A DNA stretch of 64,000 bases from Cervus elaphus (GCF_910594005.1 NC_057829.1:55845001-55909000); one strand, 5' to 3'. Shown: positions 1 through 12,929, counted from the first letter of the stretch. The notes: generated by a model from the sequence alone, not told the origin. A program made the numbers and translations.

Positions 1-1017
1 CTTATTTTGACCACTGATAGGAGAAAACGAAGATGAAAAAAGAGAAGCAGCTGAATGGGGCGGGGGTGAGAGCTCGGATGGAGAAAAGGGACAGCGAGGG
101 ATGTCTTAGGGTCCTGGCACCTGGGAGGAGCTAGGGGCTCTGGAGAAGGCTCTGGAGAAGGGCCTTCAGAGAGCTTAAAAAACCCATTGTGACAAACCCT
201 CCAGGCGTCTAAAAACCGGCCTTTCCGCTCTGAAATAGACGTTGGCTATATTCAGATTTCAGAGCCTATGTTCAGACTTCAGAGCCTAATATATTGAAAT
301 ATTCAGAGCCTAATATATTGAAATGAGAGCTAATTCTCCATGGTGTTCTGGAACTCTGGCATGTAAGAAACGACCGCTTATAATGTTCTGCAGAAGAATC
401 CTGGAGATGTATGTTGATTTAATCCCTATTGCCTAAAATCCCCTTGGTATTGAAACCCTGTCAGGGTGGCTGGTTTTTTTTATTTGTGAGACTTATTTCA
501 TTCCATTTTGTTCAAATATTTTATCGGAAGCTAGCAGTGATTTCTTTAGTTTAAAGACCCTTAAAAATAAGCAAATCTGTTTTCTAGTTAGGCCCTAGTG
601 TATCATAAATAAGAAGAAAGGGAACAGAAACCTCAACATATTGATAGAGTGCTGGGTTGGGTAACACTCTTCATTCTTCAAGGTTTTTCATTCGTCCTGT
701 TTTTTCAGATAAGGAAACATAGTTGCTATTTCAGTCAGCTAGTAATAGGTTTCAAACCCAGGTTATTCTGATTACTATGTTCATATTCTTCCCTCTAAAC
801 ATTCCCCCCAAAATTTTTTTAAGTGGAAAAAAAATAAATCCCTAAATCTTGGGCCAATATTGACAGCTCTTTCACTACTGTGAACGTGTCAGGGGCTCTC
901 CTCTGGGGTAAGCGGATCAGTACATTCAGAGGAAGAGTGGAAGGTAACATATAGATCACAGAGCAGCACTGTTTCATAGTTAAGAGGATGAGTTAGGAAG
1001 TGTCTTCAACCTTACCT
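1..1017. other. Intergenic sequence at left edge
   Basis: No coding segment recognised. Positions 278-324 hold a perfect tandem duplication of a 24-base unit (ttcagagcctaatatattga...). Positions 690-800 look like a degraded MIR (aaacatag...ttcaaacccaggtt). HTR7 is expected to the left by synteny, but none of its exons is visible here. Confidence 0.5.
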
Positions 1018-1180
1018 AAGGGGACGACAGAGGATGAGATGGCTGGATGGCATCACCGACTCGATGGACATGAGTTTGAGTAAACTCCGGGAGTTGTGAT
1101 GGACAGGGAGGCATGGCGTGCTGCGATTCATGGGATCGCAGAGTCGGACGCGACTGAGCCACAGAACTCACTGAACTGAA
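1018..1180 (+). mobile_element. BovB LINE 3' tail fragment
   Basis: Contains the BovB 3'-terminal hallmarks: gacgacagaggatgagatgg, ggcatcaccgactc, a gggagttg block, cagagtcggacgcgactgag and a final ctgaactgaa. It is severely 5' truncated, with a few substitutions and a 1-2 base indel. Confidence 0.85.
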
Positions 1181-3199
1181 GTTAGTATTAAATGTAATTT
1201 CAGACATTAGAAAACTAGTTTGCAGTTGGAAGGCATCTGAAAAACCATTCTCTTCAATGAAGAGAGGGAAGTAGAGGCTGGGACAAGTGACTTGTCCAAG
1301 ATCATTCCTGACTACATTGAAACGGATCAGGTTTTTGGTTTTGTGGTTTAGAATTGTCTCAAGGCCTCATAAAAATTCCTTAATGTAGTAAATTTCACAC
1401 TATGTTCTGGGCTTTCCTCACTTTGACTTTTTAACTCATTTTAACTCATTTTGGCTTTTCTTATTTTTTCCTTCTTGAGAACTCTAATCAGGGTCAGCTT
1501 ACTTTCTGTCTTGGCTCTTTTAAGTAATATTCTACATTAATTATTCAAAGAATCTGAAAAGCAATATTCTATATTTGAATCTACAGTCAGTATAATTTGC
1601 GACCTACACTCTGGCCAGCCCTTACCCAACCCACTTAGGTTTCATAGCAGCTTCTGATGTTTTTTGCTTCTGTTTTTTTCATTGTAGACATATAAATGCA
1701 CCAAATAATCAGTAAAATAGTACTTTCAAATTTTACTTCCTCTTCCACTTTCAATATAACATTAGTTCCAAACTCCCCTTTTTATAGAGAAGTCACCTCT
1801 GTTATATTATCCCTGGTGATGGCTGAGTGTATTTCCTAAGAGTTGCTAGGTTTTTAATTTATAAGCTGTCACAATGCATAAACACAGTTATTGAAAATCT
1901 CAGCCTCTGCAGCATTGCTTATGTTGAGTTTAAATTTCATCTATCTTTGTATCATTCCAAAATCCAGACAGAAAAACCTGGAATTCTTTCAGTTTCCCTC
2001 TAACCTTGACTAACAAATAATCATATCTTAATAAAAATGCTAAAATCTCATTTATTATTTTCTATAATTTTCTCACAAAAAATGCTAAAGATACAGCTTC
2101 ACAAAATGTTCATTAAAATACCTAACATTCACCTAAATGGGTTGTTTTGCCCTTGGTATCCTGGGGTTTGAAAATCCATATCAGGTTGTTGCTGCCTTTC
2201 CCTTCCTCCTGCCAGCCTACTCTGGCTGTTATTGTAGAGATAATAAGAGAAGTGTTGGCATTTAAATCAAATCATGTCTTTAGTTTTTATCCCTTGTATT
2301 TCTTTCATTAAAAAAAATATAAATCTGCTAACTTTAAAAAGTACCAGTCCTTGTCTAGACTCTCATCTCCTATAACAGCATTTTCCTAAAATTGTCAACG
2401 AGGGCACCTGAAACGACAGGTTCCTGAGGCTTCCAACTGGCAATCTCCTGCTCTCAAAACTGCTCTGGGGGAGGACAGAAGAGCAGCCGCATCCTACAAT
2501 AGGAATTATCATCTTTTTATAAGCTCTTCTTCCTGTAGGTACTCATCTGGCTCATCTAAATGCATGTGCTTAATCACATCTCTGCAGACCCACACATATC
2601 CATCTGGAGAACATAAGCTTAGGAGAGTTTATTTTCCCATAAACCAGCATACTCTGATAGTCTAGATTTACTTTAAGAAACACAAGTGAAAATAAGGCTT
2701 TCTATGCCATAGGATTCATTGGCAACATACTAGTTGTTAAGCATACTAACGTCACGGTGACTGAGGCTCCAGTAATTTCCAATGCCTGATGCAGCTGTCT
2801 TCCTGCAGGGTTACTCAACAAGAAAAGGCTAGGAAAACAATGCTTAGATGGGTATTGTGCTAAGATTAGTATATATAAATAATCAAATCCTACCCTGTGG
2901 ACCAGTCAGGCTGTATTGAGCAGTATCACAGAGAAAGAACATACATCCCAGCAACTGTCAACACAGATATTAGGAGGCCCAGTTGGTATAAAAGCAGTTG
3001 GTCTGGTGCATAAGAATGTCCCCTTCTCTGTGACAGGCCCCCTCACGGTGACTAATCTCATCCTTTCTAGATGCTGAAGGCTCTTATGGCACTTTTTTCC
3101 CACACCTTTATTATAGCACTTACTGTTGCATTATGCTTTTATGTTTAGGTGACTGGATTTTCTGTCTAAGCGACAACACCCCAAAGATAAAGATATTTT
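1181..3199. other. Intergenic AT-rich sequence
   Basis: Unique-looking AT-rich DNA. No gene, RNA gene or recognisable young repeat was seen. Short open frames here have no family resemblance. Confidence 0.4.
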
Positions 3200-3353
3200 C
3201 TTTTTTTTTTCCATTTATTTTTATTAGTTGGAGCTAATTACTTTACAATATTGTAGTGGTTTTTGTTATACATTGACATGAATCAGCCATGGATTTACAT
3301 GTATTCCCCATCCCGATCCCCCCTCCCACCTCCCTCTCCACCCGATTCCCTCC
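3200..3353 (-). mobile_element. L1 3' end fragment (ruminant L1), antisense
   Basis: Starts with a T run (poly(A) complement), then ccatttatttttattagttg and the ruminant L1 3'UTR string up to the C-rich ccctcccacctccctctcc. About 150 bases, severely 5' truncated. An L2/MIR-like tail (aggtgttcaacaaatg) follows it directly. Confidence 0.85.
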
Positions 3354-3895
3354 ACATACTAGGTGTTCAACAAATGGTTGTCAAATAAATTGAGTGTAGA
3401 AAAATGCCTATAACCAAGAGTCGTTCATGATTTAAAATCATTCCTCAGCTTAAAAGTGTATGGTGAGTTTTGTTTTGATTCATATGTATGTGTCTTTTCA
3501 TTGTGATACTTTCATTTGCATTTTCACTTAATTCTGACTAGAAAAAAATGTATTTTTTTCCCCGTTGGTTCCTTTCGTTTAGAAAATTTTCATTCTCTTT
3601 ACAAAGAAAATGTAACCTTTAAAAATTTTCCTCAAAAACAACAACAAAAAATATGAAGAGAAAATCAGAGAACAGATAAATCCAAAAATGCTCATTTATT
3701 TTCCTAATTACTCAACTTTTTCTTACCAGGACCATCTTGAAATATAAGTGGTACGTGCACACCCTCTAGTGGTGAGTCTATTCCTCATACAAATTCCACA
3801 CAGAACTTCAATGGAAAGTGTCAGCTTCCATGGTCCAAACCTGAAGGATTAATTAAAAGAAAAATTAAGTTCCTCAACTTAAAGAAAAACAGATA

Positions 3896-4490
3896 ATATG
3901 AATATTCACTCATTGATTGAGTCAACATTTATCGACTGTCTAATGCATTCCAGATACTGTTTTAGGAGTGTTTTTTGTTTGTTTGTTTGTTTGTTTGTTT
4001 GTTTGTTTTTTAAAGGACACAGTATGCTGGAGATCCTGTTGGACATCCAAGTGGAGATATCAGATAGTCAGATACAAGTTCAGGAGACAATTTCTCAAGA
4101 AGAAGAGTAGATAGAGTAGAAACCTGGGGAATTTACCCTAGGATGGATGCCCCAACATCCTGAGGTCAGGGAGAGGATGAAAGACCAACAAAAACTGAGG
4201 AGAGTCCCTTGAGTTAGGAGGTGAACCAGGAGAGGTTGGATGCTCCAAGTCAGGGGAAGAAGATGTGTCAGGGAGAACAAATTGATGAACTGGATCAAAT
4301 GCCAAGTAAGGAAAGAACTATTCCAATGGAGTGGCTGGAATAAAAGTGGACTAGAATGGGTTCAAGAGATCATGAGAAGAGAGAAAATAGCGACTGGGAG
4401 GGCAGATAACTTTTAGAGTAGTTTCATTCAAAAGAGTAACAGGGAATTGGGCAGAAGCTAGAGGGACATGTGATATTTAAAGATAATCAG
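3896..4490 (+). repeat. Ancient mammalian repeat fragments interrupted by a (TTTG)n microsatellite
   Basis: Positions 3898-3970 resemble an L2-type 3' end (ttcactcattgattgag...). A (TTTG)n microsatellite of about nine units occupies 3971-4013. Positions 4020-4490 (from gctggagatcctgttggaca onward) resemble an old, low-copy mammalian interspersed repeat I cannot name with certainty; related stretches recur near 20,500-21,470 and 55,650-56,290. Confidence 0.5.
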
Positions 4491-5065
4491 AAAGAAAGAA
4501 ATAAGAAAGTTTTTCTCTTAAAAATTGATAGGATGCACCTTATACCATGTTTTCTAATCTCCTGTAGAATTTTAGCAACCCTTCTATAGTCTTCAAAATA
4601 ATATGTGAAATGAAAATTTCCATCATGTTCATGTCCCCATTTCCAGGCGAAATTATCCTTGATCCATTCTTTCAGTCATTCAATAAATATGTACCAATTA
4701 TATATTGTTTTCAGTGCTAAGGGTGAATAATTAAGACAAATTCTCCATTCTGCAGATGTTCACTACCTGGTGAAAGAGACAGACTAGATACAGTGCAGTA
4801 TGAAAAGCCTCATATGTATGAAATAAAGATGGAGCCCAGAGGAAAGGAGCATTGGCTGTTCTTGGGGAGACCAAAGAATTCACAGAGCTAACATTTCAGT
4901 TCAAGCAGAAGTTTCATCAATAGACTGAAGGACAGGGGGTGTGCAATGCTGACAGGTGTTCATAACTATATGGAAGACTTGCCATAATATGTCATGTAAA
5001 ATGCATTGGAAACAGCAAGGGTAGACTTGCTGGGAGGCAATCATAAAGAATCACGTGTGTCCAAA

Positions 5066-5853
5066 CAATCAATGCTGGGGAAGGTGTGGCAAGAAAGGAA
5101 CCTTCCTACGCTGTTGGTGCAAATGTAAATTGGCACAGCCACTATGGAGAACAGTATGGAGGTTCCTTAAAAAGTTAAAAAAAGAGATACCACATGACCC
5201 TACAGTCCCAGAGAAAAACATGATCTGAAAAGATATATGCACCCCAGTGCTCATTGCAGCACTGTTCACAATAACCAAGATGTGGGAGCAACTTAAATGT
5301 CCATCAGCAGAGGAATGGATAAAGAAGATGTAGTACATACACACAATGGAATATTACTTAGGCATTAGAAAGAATGAAGTAATGCCGTTTGCAGCAACAT
5401 GGATGGACCTAGGCAGCATCATACTGAGTGAAGTAAGTCAGACAGAGAAGGAGAAATGTCATATGATTTCCCTTATATGTGAAATCTAAAAATAAATGAT
5501 ACAATTGAACTTACAAAACAGAAAGAGACTCACAGACTTAGAGAACAAACTTATGGCTTCCAGGAGAAAGGATAGTGGGGATGGGATAGTTAGGGAGCTT
5601 GGGGTGGATCTGTACATACTACTATATTTTAAGTAAATAAATAACGAGGACCTACTGTATAGCACATGGAACTCTGATCAATGTTAGGCGGCAGCCCCAA
5701 ACTCCCTCCCAATGTTGGGAAGGGAGTTTGGGGCAGAATGGATACATGTACAAGCATGGCTGAGTCCCTTTATTGTTCACCTGAAACCACCACAACATTG
5801 TCTGTCCGTCTCCTGTACCCCAACACAAAGTAAAACGTTTGAAGAAAAAAGAA
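5066..5853 (+). mobile_element. Old L1 fragment: ORF2 3' end plus 3'UTR
   Basis: Reads as the last part of L1 ORF2 (gctggggaaggtgtggcaag, cactatggagaacagtatgg, tggaatattacttaggc) followed by an L1 3'UTR (ggacctactgtatagcacat ... caccacaacattg). It has many substitutions and stops and is clearly older than the L1 copies at 29-32 kb. A 39-base hairpin interrupts it at 5695-5733. Confidence 0.85.
5695..5733. repeat. Near-perfect 39-base hairpin in L1 3'UTR
   Basis: ccccaaactccctcccaa is followed by tg and ttgggaagggagtttgggg; the arms pair with a single-base bulge. The right arm matches the usual L1 3'UTR and the left arm does not. Confidence 0.8.
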
Positions 5854-5894
5854 ACGGTGCTACCACCTCCCCCAAGAAAAGAATCCTGTGTCAT

Positions 5895-6127
5895 GCAAAG
5901 AAGGTATGAACGTTGCTGTGTGCTCATATGGCAGAGATCAGAGAGAAGCAAAGAACTTTCTCATGTTTCTGCTTATAAGGGCACTAATCCCATCATGAGG
6001 GCTCCACTCTCATGACCTAACCATCTCCCAAAGGTTCTGTCTCTAAATGTGATGTAAATACATATTTGGGGTTAGAATTTCAGCATGAGAATTTGCAGGT
6101 ACACAAACATTCAGTTCATAGCACCTG
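5895..6127 (-). mobile_element. MaLR-type (MLT1/MST-like) LTR fragment
   Basis: The plus strand reads cttataagggcactaatccc, catgagggctccactctcat, aaccatctcccaaaggttct and ends ...cacaaacattcagttcatag, the antisense 5' part of mammalian apparent LTR elements. No internal region accompanies it. Confidence 0.65.
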
Positions 6128-6349
6128 CCTTTTAAATAAAATATTTTCAATGATAGAGGAGAGAATAAATAGATGTATAAGTGTGTGCATGCTTAGTCAC
6201 CACTGGATCAAAAATATAGTAGATGCCTTTATCTACTTCTAACAAATATGTTTTCATTTTAATATGTTTAAATGTAGATTTGAGATCAACTGAATATTGT
6301 CAACAGTCCCAATTTACATGTAACATTTTGAAGTAAGGGCTAAATACAT

Positions 6350-6380
6350 ACTATATATATATATATGTAACATATATTAG
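6350..6380. repeat. (TA)n microsatellite
   Basis: About eight uninterrupted TA units, then a broken catatatta stretch. Confidence 0.85.
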
Positions 6381-6713
6381 ATAGTATATAAGATGATGGA
6401 TGGATGTACATGTGGGTATGTCTGGTAACATTTACATAAAAGAATCACCATGAATGTAACTACTATAAATGCAGAGTGATACAGATTGTCAACTCAAATA
6501 ATAAAAGTAGCATAGCTGCAATAACATATGTTTTTGAAACGGGAAACAACTCTTCTGGTTCTCTTATATATAGTTCCAACCAACCCTTATAGGTCCAAGC
6601 AAAGCAAAATACACTCTTCCCTCCATTTACACAATAATCATATTCCTGGAAAATTCTGTGCATATAAAAATTGCTGTGCTTTTATATGTAAAACATATTT
6701 AGGGTCTAGGCTT

Positions 6714-8767
6714 CAGTTCAGTAAGTTCAGTCGCTCAGTTGTGTCCAACTCTGCGACCCCATGAACCTCAGCATGTCAGGCCTCCCTGTCCATCACCAAC
6801 TTCCGGAGTCCACCCAAACCCATGTCCATTCAGTCGGTGATGCCATCCAATCATCTCATCCTCTGTCGTCCCCTTCTCCTCCTGCCCCCAATCCCTCCCA
6901 GCATCAGGGTCTTTTCAAATGAGTCAGCTCTTCACATCAGGTGGCCAAAGTATTGGAGTTTCAGCTTCAATATCAGTCCTTTCAATGAACACCCAGGACT
7001 GATCTCCTTTAGGATGGACTGGTTGGATCTCCTTGCAGTCCAAGGGACTCTCAAGAGTCTTCTCCAACACCACAGTTCAAAAGCATCAATTCTTTGGCTC
7101 TCAGCCTTCTTTATAGTTCAACTCTCACATCCATACCTGACCACTGGAAAAACCATAGCCTTGACTAGATGGAACTTTGTTGGCAGAGTAGTCTCTGCTT
7201 TTAATATGCTATCTAGGTGGGTCATAACTTTCCTTCCAAGGAATAAGCAACTTTTAATTTCATGGCTGCAATCACCATCTGCAGTGATTTTGGGGCCCAG
7301 AAAAATAAAGTCAGCCACTGTGTCCACTGTTTCCCCATCTATTTGCCATGAAGTGACGGGACGAGATACCATGATCTTAGTTTTCTGAATGTTGAGCTTT
7401 AAGCCAACTTTTTCACTGTCCTCTTTCACTTTCATCAAGAGACTCTTTAGTTCTTCACTTTCTGCCATAAGGGTGGTGTCATCTACATATCTGAGGTTAT
7501 TGATATTTCTCCTGGCAATCTTGATTCCAGCTTGTGCTTCCTCCAGCCCAGCGTTTCTGATGATATACTCTGCATATAAGTTAAATAAGCAGGGAGACAA
7601 TATACAGCCTTGATGTACTCCTTTTCCTATTTGGAACCAGTCTGTTGCTCCATGTCCAGTTCTAACTATTGCTTCCTGACCTGCATACAGATTTCTCAAG
7701 AGGCAGGTCAGGTGGTCTGGTATTCACATCTCTTTCAGACTTTTCCACAGTTAATTGTGATCCACATAGTCAAAGGCTTTGGCATAGTCAATAAAGCAGA
7801 AATAGATGTTTTTCTGGAACTCTTTTGCTTTTTCGATGATCCAGCGGATGTTGGCAATTTGATCTCTGGTTCCTCTGCCTTTTCTAAAACCAGCTTAAAC
7901 ATGTGGAAGTTGATGGTTCACATATTGCTGAAGCTGGGCTTGGAGAATGTTAAGCATTACTTTACTAGCTTGTGAGATGAGTGCAATTGTGTGGTAGTTT
8001 GAGCATTCTTTGGCATTGCCTTTCTTTGGGATTGGAATGAAAACTGACCTTTTCCAGTCCTGTGGCCACTGTGGAGTTTTCCAAATTTGCTGACATATTG
8101 AGTGCAGCACTTTCACAGCATCATCTCTCAGGATTTGAAATAGTTCAACTGGAATTCCATCACATCCACTAGCTTTGTTCGTAGTGATGCTTTCTAAGGC
8201 CCACTTGACTTCACATTCCAGGATGTCTGGCTCTAGGTGAGTGATCACACCATCATGATTATCTGGGTCGTGAAGATCCTTTTTGTACAGTTCTTGTGTA
8301 TTCTTGCCACCTCTTCTTAATATCTTCTGCTTGTGTTAGGTCCCTACCATTTCTCTCCTTTATTGTGCCCATCTTTGCATGAAATGTTCCCTTGGTATCT
8401 CTAATTTTCTTGAAGAGATCCCTAGTCTTTCCCATTCTGTTGTTTTCCTCTATTTCTTTGCACTGATTGCTGAGGAAGGCTTTCTTGTCTCTCCTTGCTA
8501 TTCTTTGGAACTCTGCATTCAAATGGGAATATCTTTCCTTTTCTCCTTTGCTTTTCACTTCCCTTCTTTTCACAGCTATTTGTAAGGCCTCCTCAGACAG
8601 CCATTTTCCTTTTTTGCATTTCTTTTTCTTGGGGACGGTCTTGATTCCTGTCTCCTGTACAATGTCACAAACCTCCATTCATAGTTCATCAGGCACTCTG
8701 TCTATCAGATCTAGTCCCTTAAATCTATTTTTCACTTCCACTGTATATTCATAAGGGATTTGATTTA
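6714..8767 (-). mobile_element. BovB LINE, 5' truncated, 2.05 kb, with target-site duplication
   Basis: On the minus strand this carries the reverse-transcriptase half of BovB, broken into three reading-frame pieces (8678-8259, 8248-7895, 7699-7118). The upstream piece has KWLSEEALQIA and DLFKKIRDTKGTFHAK; the next has KWALESITTNKASG; the downstream piece has GVHQGCILSPCLFNLYAEYI and the RT active-site box YVDD (usual BovB has YADD). Frameshifts and stops make it non-functional. An 11-base direct repeat, ggtctaggctt, flanks it at 6703-6713 and 8768-8778, so this is one complete 5'-truncated insertion. Confidence 0.93.
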
Positions 8768-8778
8768 GGTCTAGGCTT

Positions 8779-10454
8779 AGGTAATGTAAGCAAGTTTTAC
8801 CCCATGTGAACGTGTGGCAGGATATTCAAAAATCATGCAAGATGAAGGACAAGTGTTCATTATATGATACTCTCATTCACTGCAGGATAGTTAACATCTC
8901 TGACCCCTTCCTACTGTAAGCTAGTGTCAACCACCTCACTTCTCAAGTATAGTGACAATGATAAGCTTACAACAACAAATTACTATGACAAGCAAAAAAA
9001 TTACACAAATTTTCAAATCCCTCCTCGCCCTGGCAATGTTAACTGGGAGGTAGAATAGAGTGTATGAACACTGTTGTGGATCATTGATTTAAAAATTGTT
9101 CATCAGATGAAAACAAGGTCCTCCTGTACAGAACAGGAAACTACATTCAACATCTTGTGAAAAGAATATGAAAAGGAATGTGTGTATGTAAAACTGAATC
9201 ACTTTGCTACACAAAAGAAATTAACACAATGTTGTAAATCAACCATACTTGAATAAAATAGTTTGAAAAAAATAATGAAGGGTTCAGCAAACATTTTCCA
9301 TCATTTATATCAGATGGTAAATATTTTCTGGGCCGAGATGCAGAATTGAGGCTATCATGTAGGTGTTTAAATAGCAAAACTTCCTTTTGTAATTTAAAAT
9401 CACATTAGTGACATGAATTGAAGAGGGCAAGTTAAGTATTAGCATAAAGTTTCAAGGCTTAAATCAGAGCACCCTTTTTGGATCAGTCTTCAGCTCCACA
9501 ATTTAGCACTGCACTATGAGATTAGACCATAATTTTCATATTTGGAAACCAATTTCTAGGCCAAAAATGAGCTTAATTATTCCTTGTCAGATGAGTTTCC
9601 CCAAAACAAAATTTTGCTATACATAAACAAATCAGTTTACATGCTTTTTCAAAAGGTGGGGAGAAAGAGTATTTAAAGGGGTTATAGCCTGGACCAAAAG
9701 AATCACATCTGGCCCAGCCTCCACTGGTAAATGAAGATGGAGATTTTTTTCCTTGACGGCATCAGTAAAGTAAATTTCTTTCAGCAGTTCAAAATTTCCT
9801 CAGCATCCACTATATGCGCTGCAGCTTTTTGGAACACAGATTGTGTGGGTCATGGTTAATTGCCATGGCTATTACTTGTATAGTTTTTAAGTTTAAAGCT
9901 CAAAGTGGTTCTGATCTACAGGACAATAAATTGGCTAAATTCTGCCTTGACAAAATCTTGTCACATTGTGCTTATATTTCATGAGTGTGATGTTAACACT
10001 GACCCCTGCAGGAGTCCCACCTGTAGTCGTGGTTACCAATTCTGACACATCTACTTTAAAATGGTCAAAATTTCTCTTCATACACAAAAATAAGCCACTT
10101 CCTAATGATGCGCCTTGTTTGGGCAGCATTTTCAAAAGATATTTGGTCATATCAAAATTCCCAACCACACCAATAGCTTTTATATATCTACTTCCTTATC
10201 AGCTGTAATAGAATATGCCAGAAATAACCTAGCTTTTTCTTGCAATTTACCCTGAAAATTCTAAGCTATATTTCCAACATACTGAAAATAGACTTTTAGT
10301 TGTATTGTCTGTGAATACTAGTTTCTGCTTAGGACCTGCTCTTTCTTCTGCCTTCAATAAATATTCTTCCCAAACTAGTCTTCAGTTTAAAAAAAAAAAA
10401 ATTAGTTGCCTGAGCAGTTTTTCTTCACTTATGGGATGATTTCAAGGCATCATT
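8779..10454. other. Intergenic sequence with an L1 3'UTR remnant
   Basis: Positions 9105-9272 (plus) match an old L1 3' end (ggtcctcctgtacagaacag ... taaatcaaccatacttgaat). The rest shows no gene or recognisable repeat apart from an A run near 10389-10401. Confidence 0.55.
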
Positions 10455-10650
10455 CCTACAATGATTCTATCAACTTGACTGGGCCATTGGGTGCCCAGAT
10501 CAGTGTCAAACATTCTGGCTGTGTGTTTGAGTTTTTATCTGAATGAGATTAGCACTTGAATCAGTAGATTGAGTAAAACAGATTAACCTCCATAATGTAG
10601 GTGGGCTTCATTCCAGTCTGTTGAAGACCTGAATTGAACGATAGGACTGA
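10455..10650 (+). mobile_element. ERVL-type LTR-like fragment
   Basis: Reads tatcaacttgactgggccat, ggtgcccagatcagtgtcaa, then gagtaaaacagattaacctc and gtgggcttcattccagtctg, a pattern common to old mammalian LTRs of the ERVL group. The family name is from memory and tentative. Confidence 0.45.
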
Positions 10651-10660
10651 CACTTCTAAG

Positions 10661-10875
10661 GGCTTCCCTGGTGGCTCAGCGGTAAAGAATCCACCTGCAA
10701 TGCAGAAGACACAGGAGACACAGGTTCAATCCCTGGATTGGGAAGATCTCCAGGAGAAGGGAATGGCAACCCACTCCAGTATTATTGCTGGGAATATCTC
10801 ATAGACAGAAGAAGCTGGTGGGGGACAGTCTAAGGGATCACAAAGAGTTGGACAAGACTGGAGAGAATGAACACA
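10661..10875 (+). mobile_element. Bov-tA SINE
   Basis: Begins gggcttccctggtggctcag, with the tRNA-derived A box (tggctcagcgg) and B box (ggttcaatccc), then aagggaatggcaacccactc and a degraded BovA tail (caaagagttggacaagactg). Confidence 0.9.
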
Positions 10876-11196
10876 CACCCAGTATGCTTTACCAGGGTCC
10901 CTAGGAAAAGTTGGTCAGGTGGTTCACTGAGCAAACTTACCACCCATGAGGTAAATAGGGGCAAATGTGAATCTGCCTGGAGGAAGGGCATCTTTTTCTG
11001 TTCCACACAGGAGCACCAGTAAGTACTCCATCACTGGGAAAAAGAGGGGGTTCTATTTGAGTTGCTAGTGTACCCTACCAGGCTACCATGTGCATACTTC
11101 AGTTAATTTCTGTATTTAGATAATTGAATACATACAGCAGTACTTCAGTTACCCAGACTGTTGCTTAGGTAATTGAATACATCCAGTAGTGCTACA

Positions 11197-11511
11197 GGGC
11201 TTCCCTAATAGCTCAGTTGGTATAGAATCCACCTGCAATGCAGGAGACCCTTGTTTGATTCCTGGGTCAGAAAGATTCACTGGTGAAGGGATAGGCTACC
11301 CACTCCAGTATTCTTGGGCTTCCCTTGTGGCTCAACTGGTAAAGAATCTGCCTGCAGTGCAGGAGACATGGGTTCAATCCCTGGGTGGGAAGATCCCCTG
11401 GAGAAGGGAAAGGCTACCCACTCCAGTAGTTTGGCCTGGAGAATTCCTTGGACTATACAGTCCATGGGATCTCGAAGAGTCGGACACAACTGAGTGACTT
11501 TCACTTTCATC
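11197..11511 (+). mobile_element. Two Bov-tA SINE units head to tail
   Basis: A first unit (gggcttccctaatagctcag) runs to ccactccagtattctt and is truncated. A second, complete unit begins at about 11317 (gggcttcccttgtggctcaa) and ends with gagtcggacacaactgagtg and a cactttcactttca-like tail. Confidence 0.88.
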
Positions 11512-12269
11512 AGTGCTACAGTTGGGTTGACGTGGATATGAAGATAAACATGAAGCCATGGGTTCCTTTATTAGATTTGCAACTTTTGACTCAGTACCAC
11601 CTACTTTATGCCAGTTCTAGATATACCTCAGACCTCTGAGTCTTGTTGTTCCTCAATTTCATGGGCCAAAATTTAATTCAAGCATCATCTCCTCTAGTAA
11701 ACTGTCTGTATGTCCTCTCCAAATCTCTCAAACCTCCCCCTCAGTATGGAAGAGAAGACTCTACCAGATGCTCTGGACACACCTGTGCAAGTCATGTTAT
11801 AGTATTGCTTTCTTGCCTTGCCCAACCTTAACCTTAAGCTGACAGAGGACAGAGGGGTGGGAGGAGTATTTCTGAATTCACTCAGGAAGGGTGAGCCAAG
11901 TGAGAAGAGTACAAGGGCAAAGACCAACAGAGCATGCACTGACACTGAGGGGCCAGCCCAAGAAAGAGGGGTCTGCAGGGAGCCCCAGATGGGCTGGAAG
12001 TTTGCTTTGGATGCTAAAGCCCGTTCTCTCTTTCATAGCTGCCTAAGGAAGAGGAAATAACTGAAGAGTCATCCTTTTTGAGTTCAGGACTCCTTGATAT
12101 AATAGGAATAACAATATCTCATTGGCTGGTTGTGAGGATTAAATCCTCACTGTAGATAGGAAATATGTAGAGTAATTATATAGTACTATTATTTTCCAGT
12201 CAGAAGTTTCCAAGGTCTTCTATCCTTTTTGCTGTAGCTACACCAACCCACCTCACCCCTAGGCCAAAT
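11512..12269. other. Intergenic sequence, nothing recognised
   Basis: No gene or clear repeat. Part of 12090-12240 has weak MIR character (gttgtgaggattaaat). Confidence 0.35.
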
Positions 12270-12477
12270 TCTGACCCCTCTTCTCTGCTCCCCTCCCAAT
12301 GCCATCTTCTCTTTTCATTCTTCCCATTCCTCCTCCCCTCTTCCACCTCCTTCCTCCCCTGCCCTCTCCCTCCCTACTTCTTCTTTCCTCTCTCTCCAAC
12401 CCTCCACTCTCCCTTTCCCTCTTCTTCTCTCCTCCTTCCTTTCCCATCCTCCAACTCTCCCTCTGCTTGCTTTGCCC
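12270..12477. repeat. Polypyrimidine tract (CT-rich, about 200 bases)
   Basis: Almost only C and T on the plus strand, made of ctcc, tcccc and ttcc blocks. Long open frames on both strands here are compositional artefacts. Confidence 0.85.
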
Positions 12478-12807
12478 AGGAGACAGTACACCGAAGCCCA
12501 GGATGAAGATGCTTGGATCCACACATAGGTCTACCATGATTAACTAAGTTTTAGATGACTCACATGTAAAATGTAGATGTTACTAAAAAGCAGGACTTAA
12601 CTCATAGCTGTTTTGAAAATTAAATAAGGTATGTAGGTAATTACTTAGCAAATAGGCTTGCCCTCAGTAAAGTGATCAATGACTGTCATCTGCTCATTTT
12701 CCTTCTCACCCTTTTTATTTCCTTGTTATCTAAGCCCAGAGTGAAGATGAAGAACGAATTCTAAAGGGTATAGTTCACAGCAAGAGCACCATGACTTTCA
12801 AAGAGAG

Positions 12808-12839
12808 AAGCTCTCTGTTGTCTAAGCTCTCTGTTGTCT
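12808..12839 (+). repeat. 16-base tandem duplication
   Basis: The unit aagctctctgttgtct occurs twice back to back without mismatch. Confidence 0.9.
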
Positions 12840-12929
12840 AATCAAATAATGAGTCATCTTATTCACCTTCACCACACATTGGACATATTTCTGACCAATA
12901 TAGATTTTGTGGTCACAGTATTACCAAAA

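Noticed and set aside
3971..4013. Regular short repeats as a CRISPR-like array
   Set aside because: A plain (TTTG)n microsatellite without spacers, in eukaryotic DNA.
12259..12547. Opposing open frames rich in Pro/Ser/Leu or Arg/Glu/Gly
   Set aside because: Pure consequence of a polypyrimidine tract.
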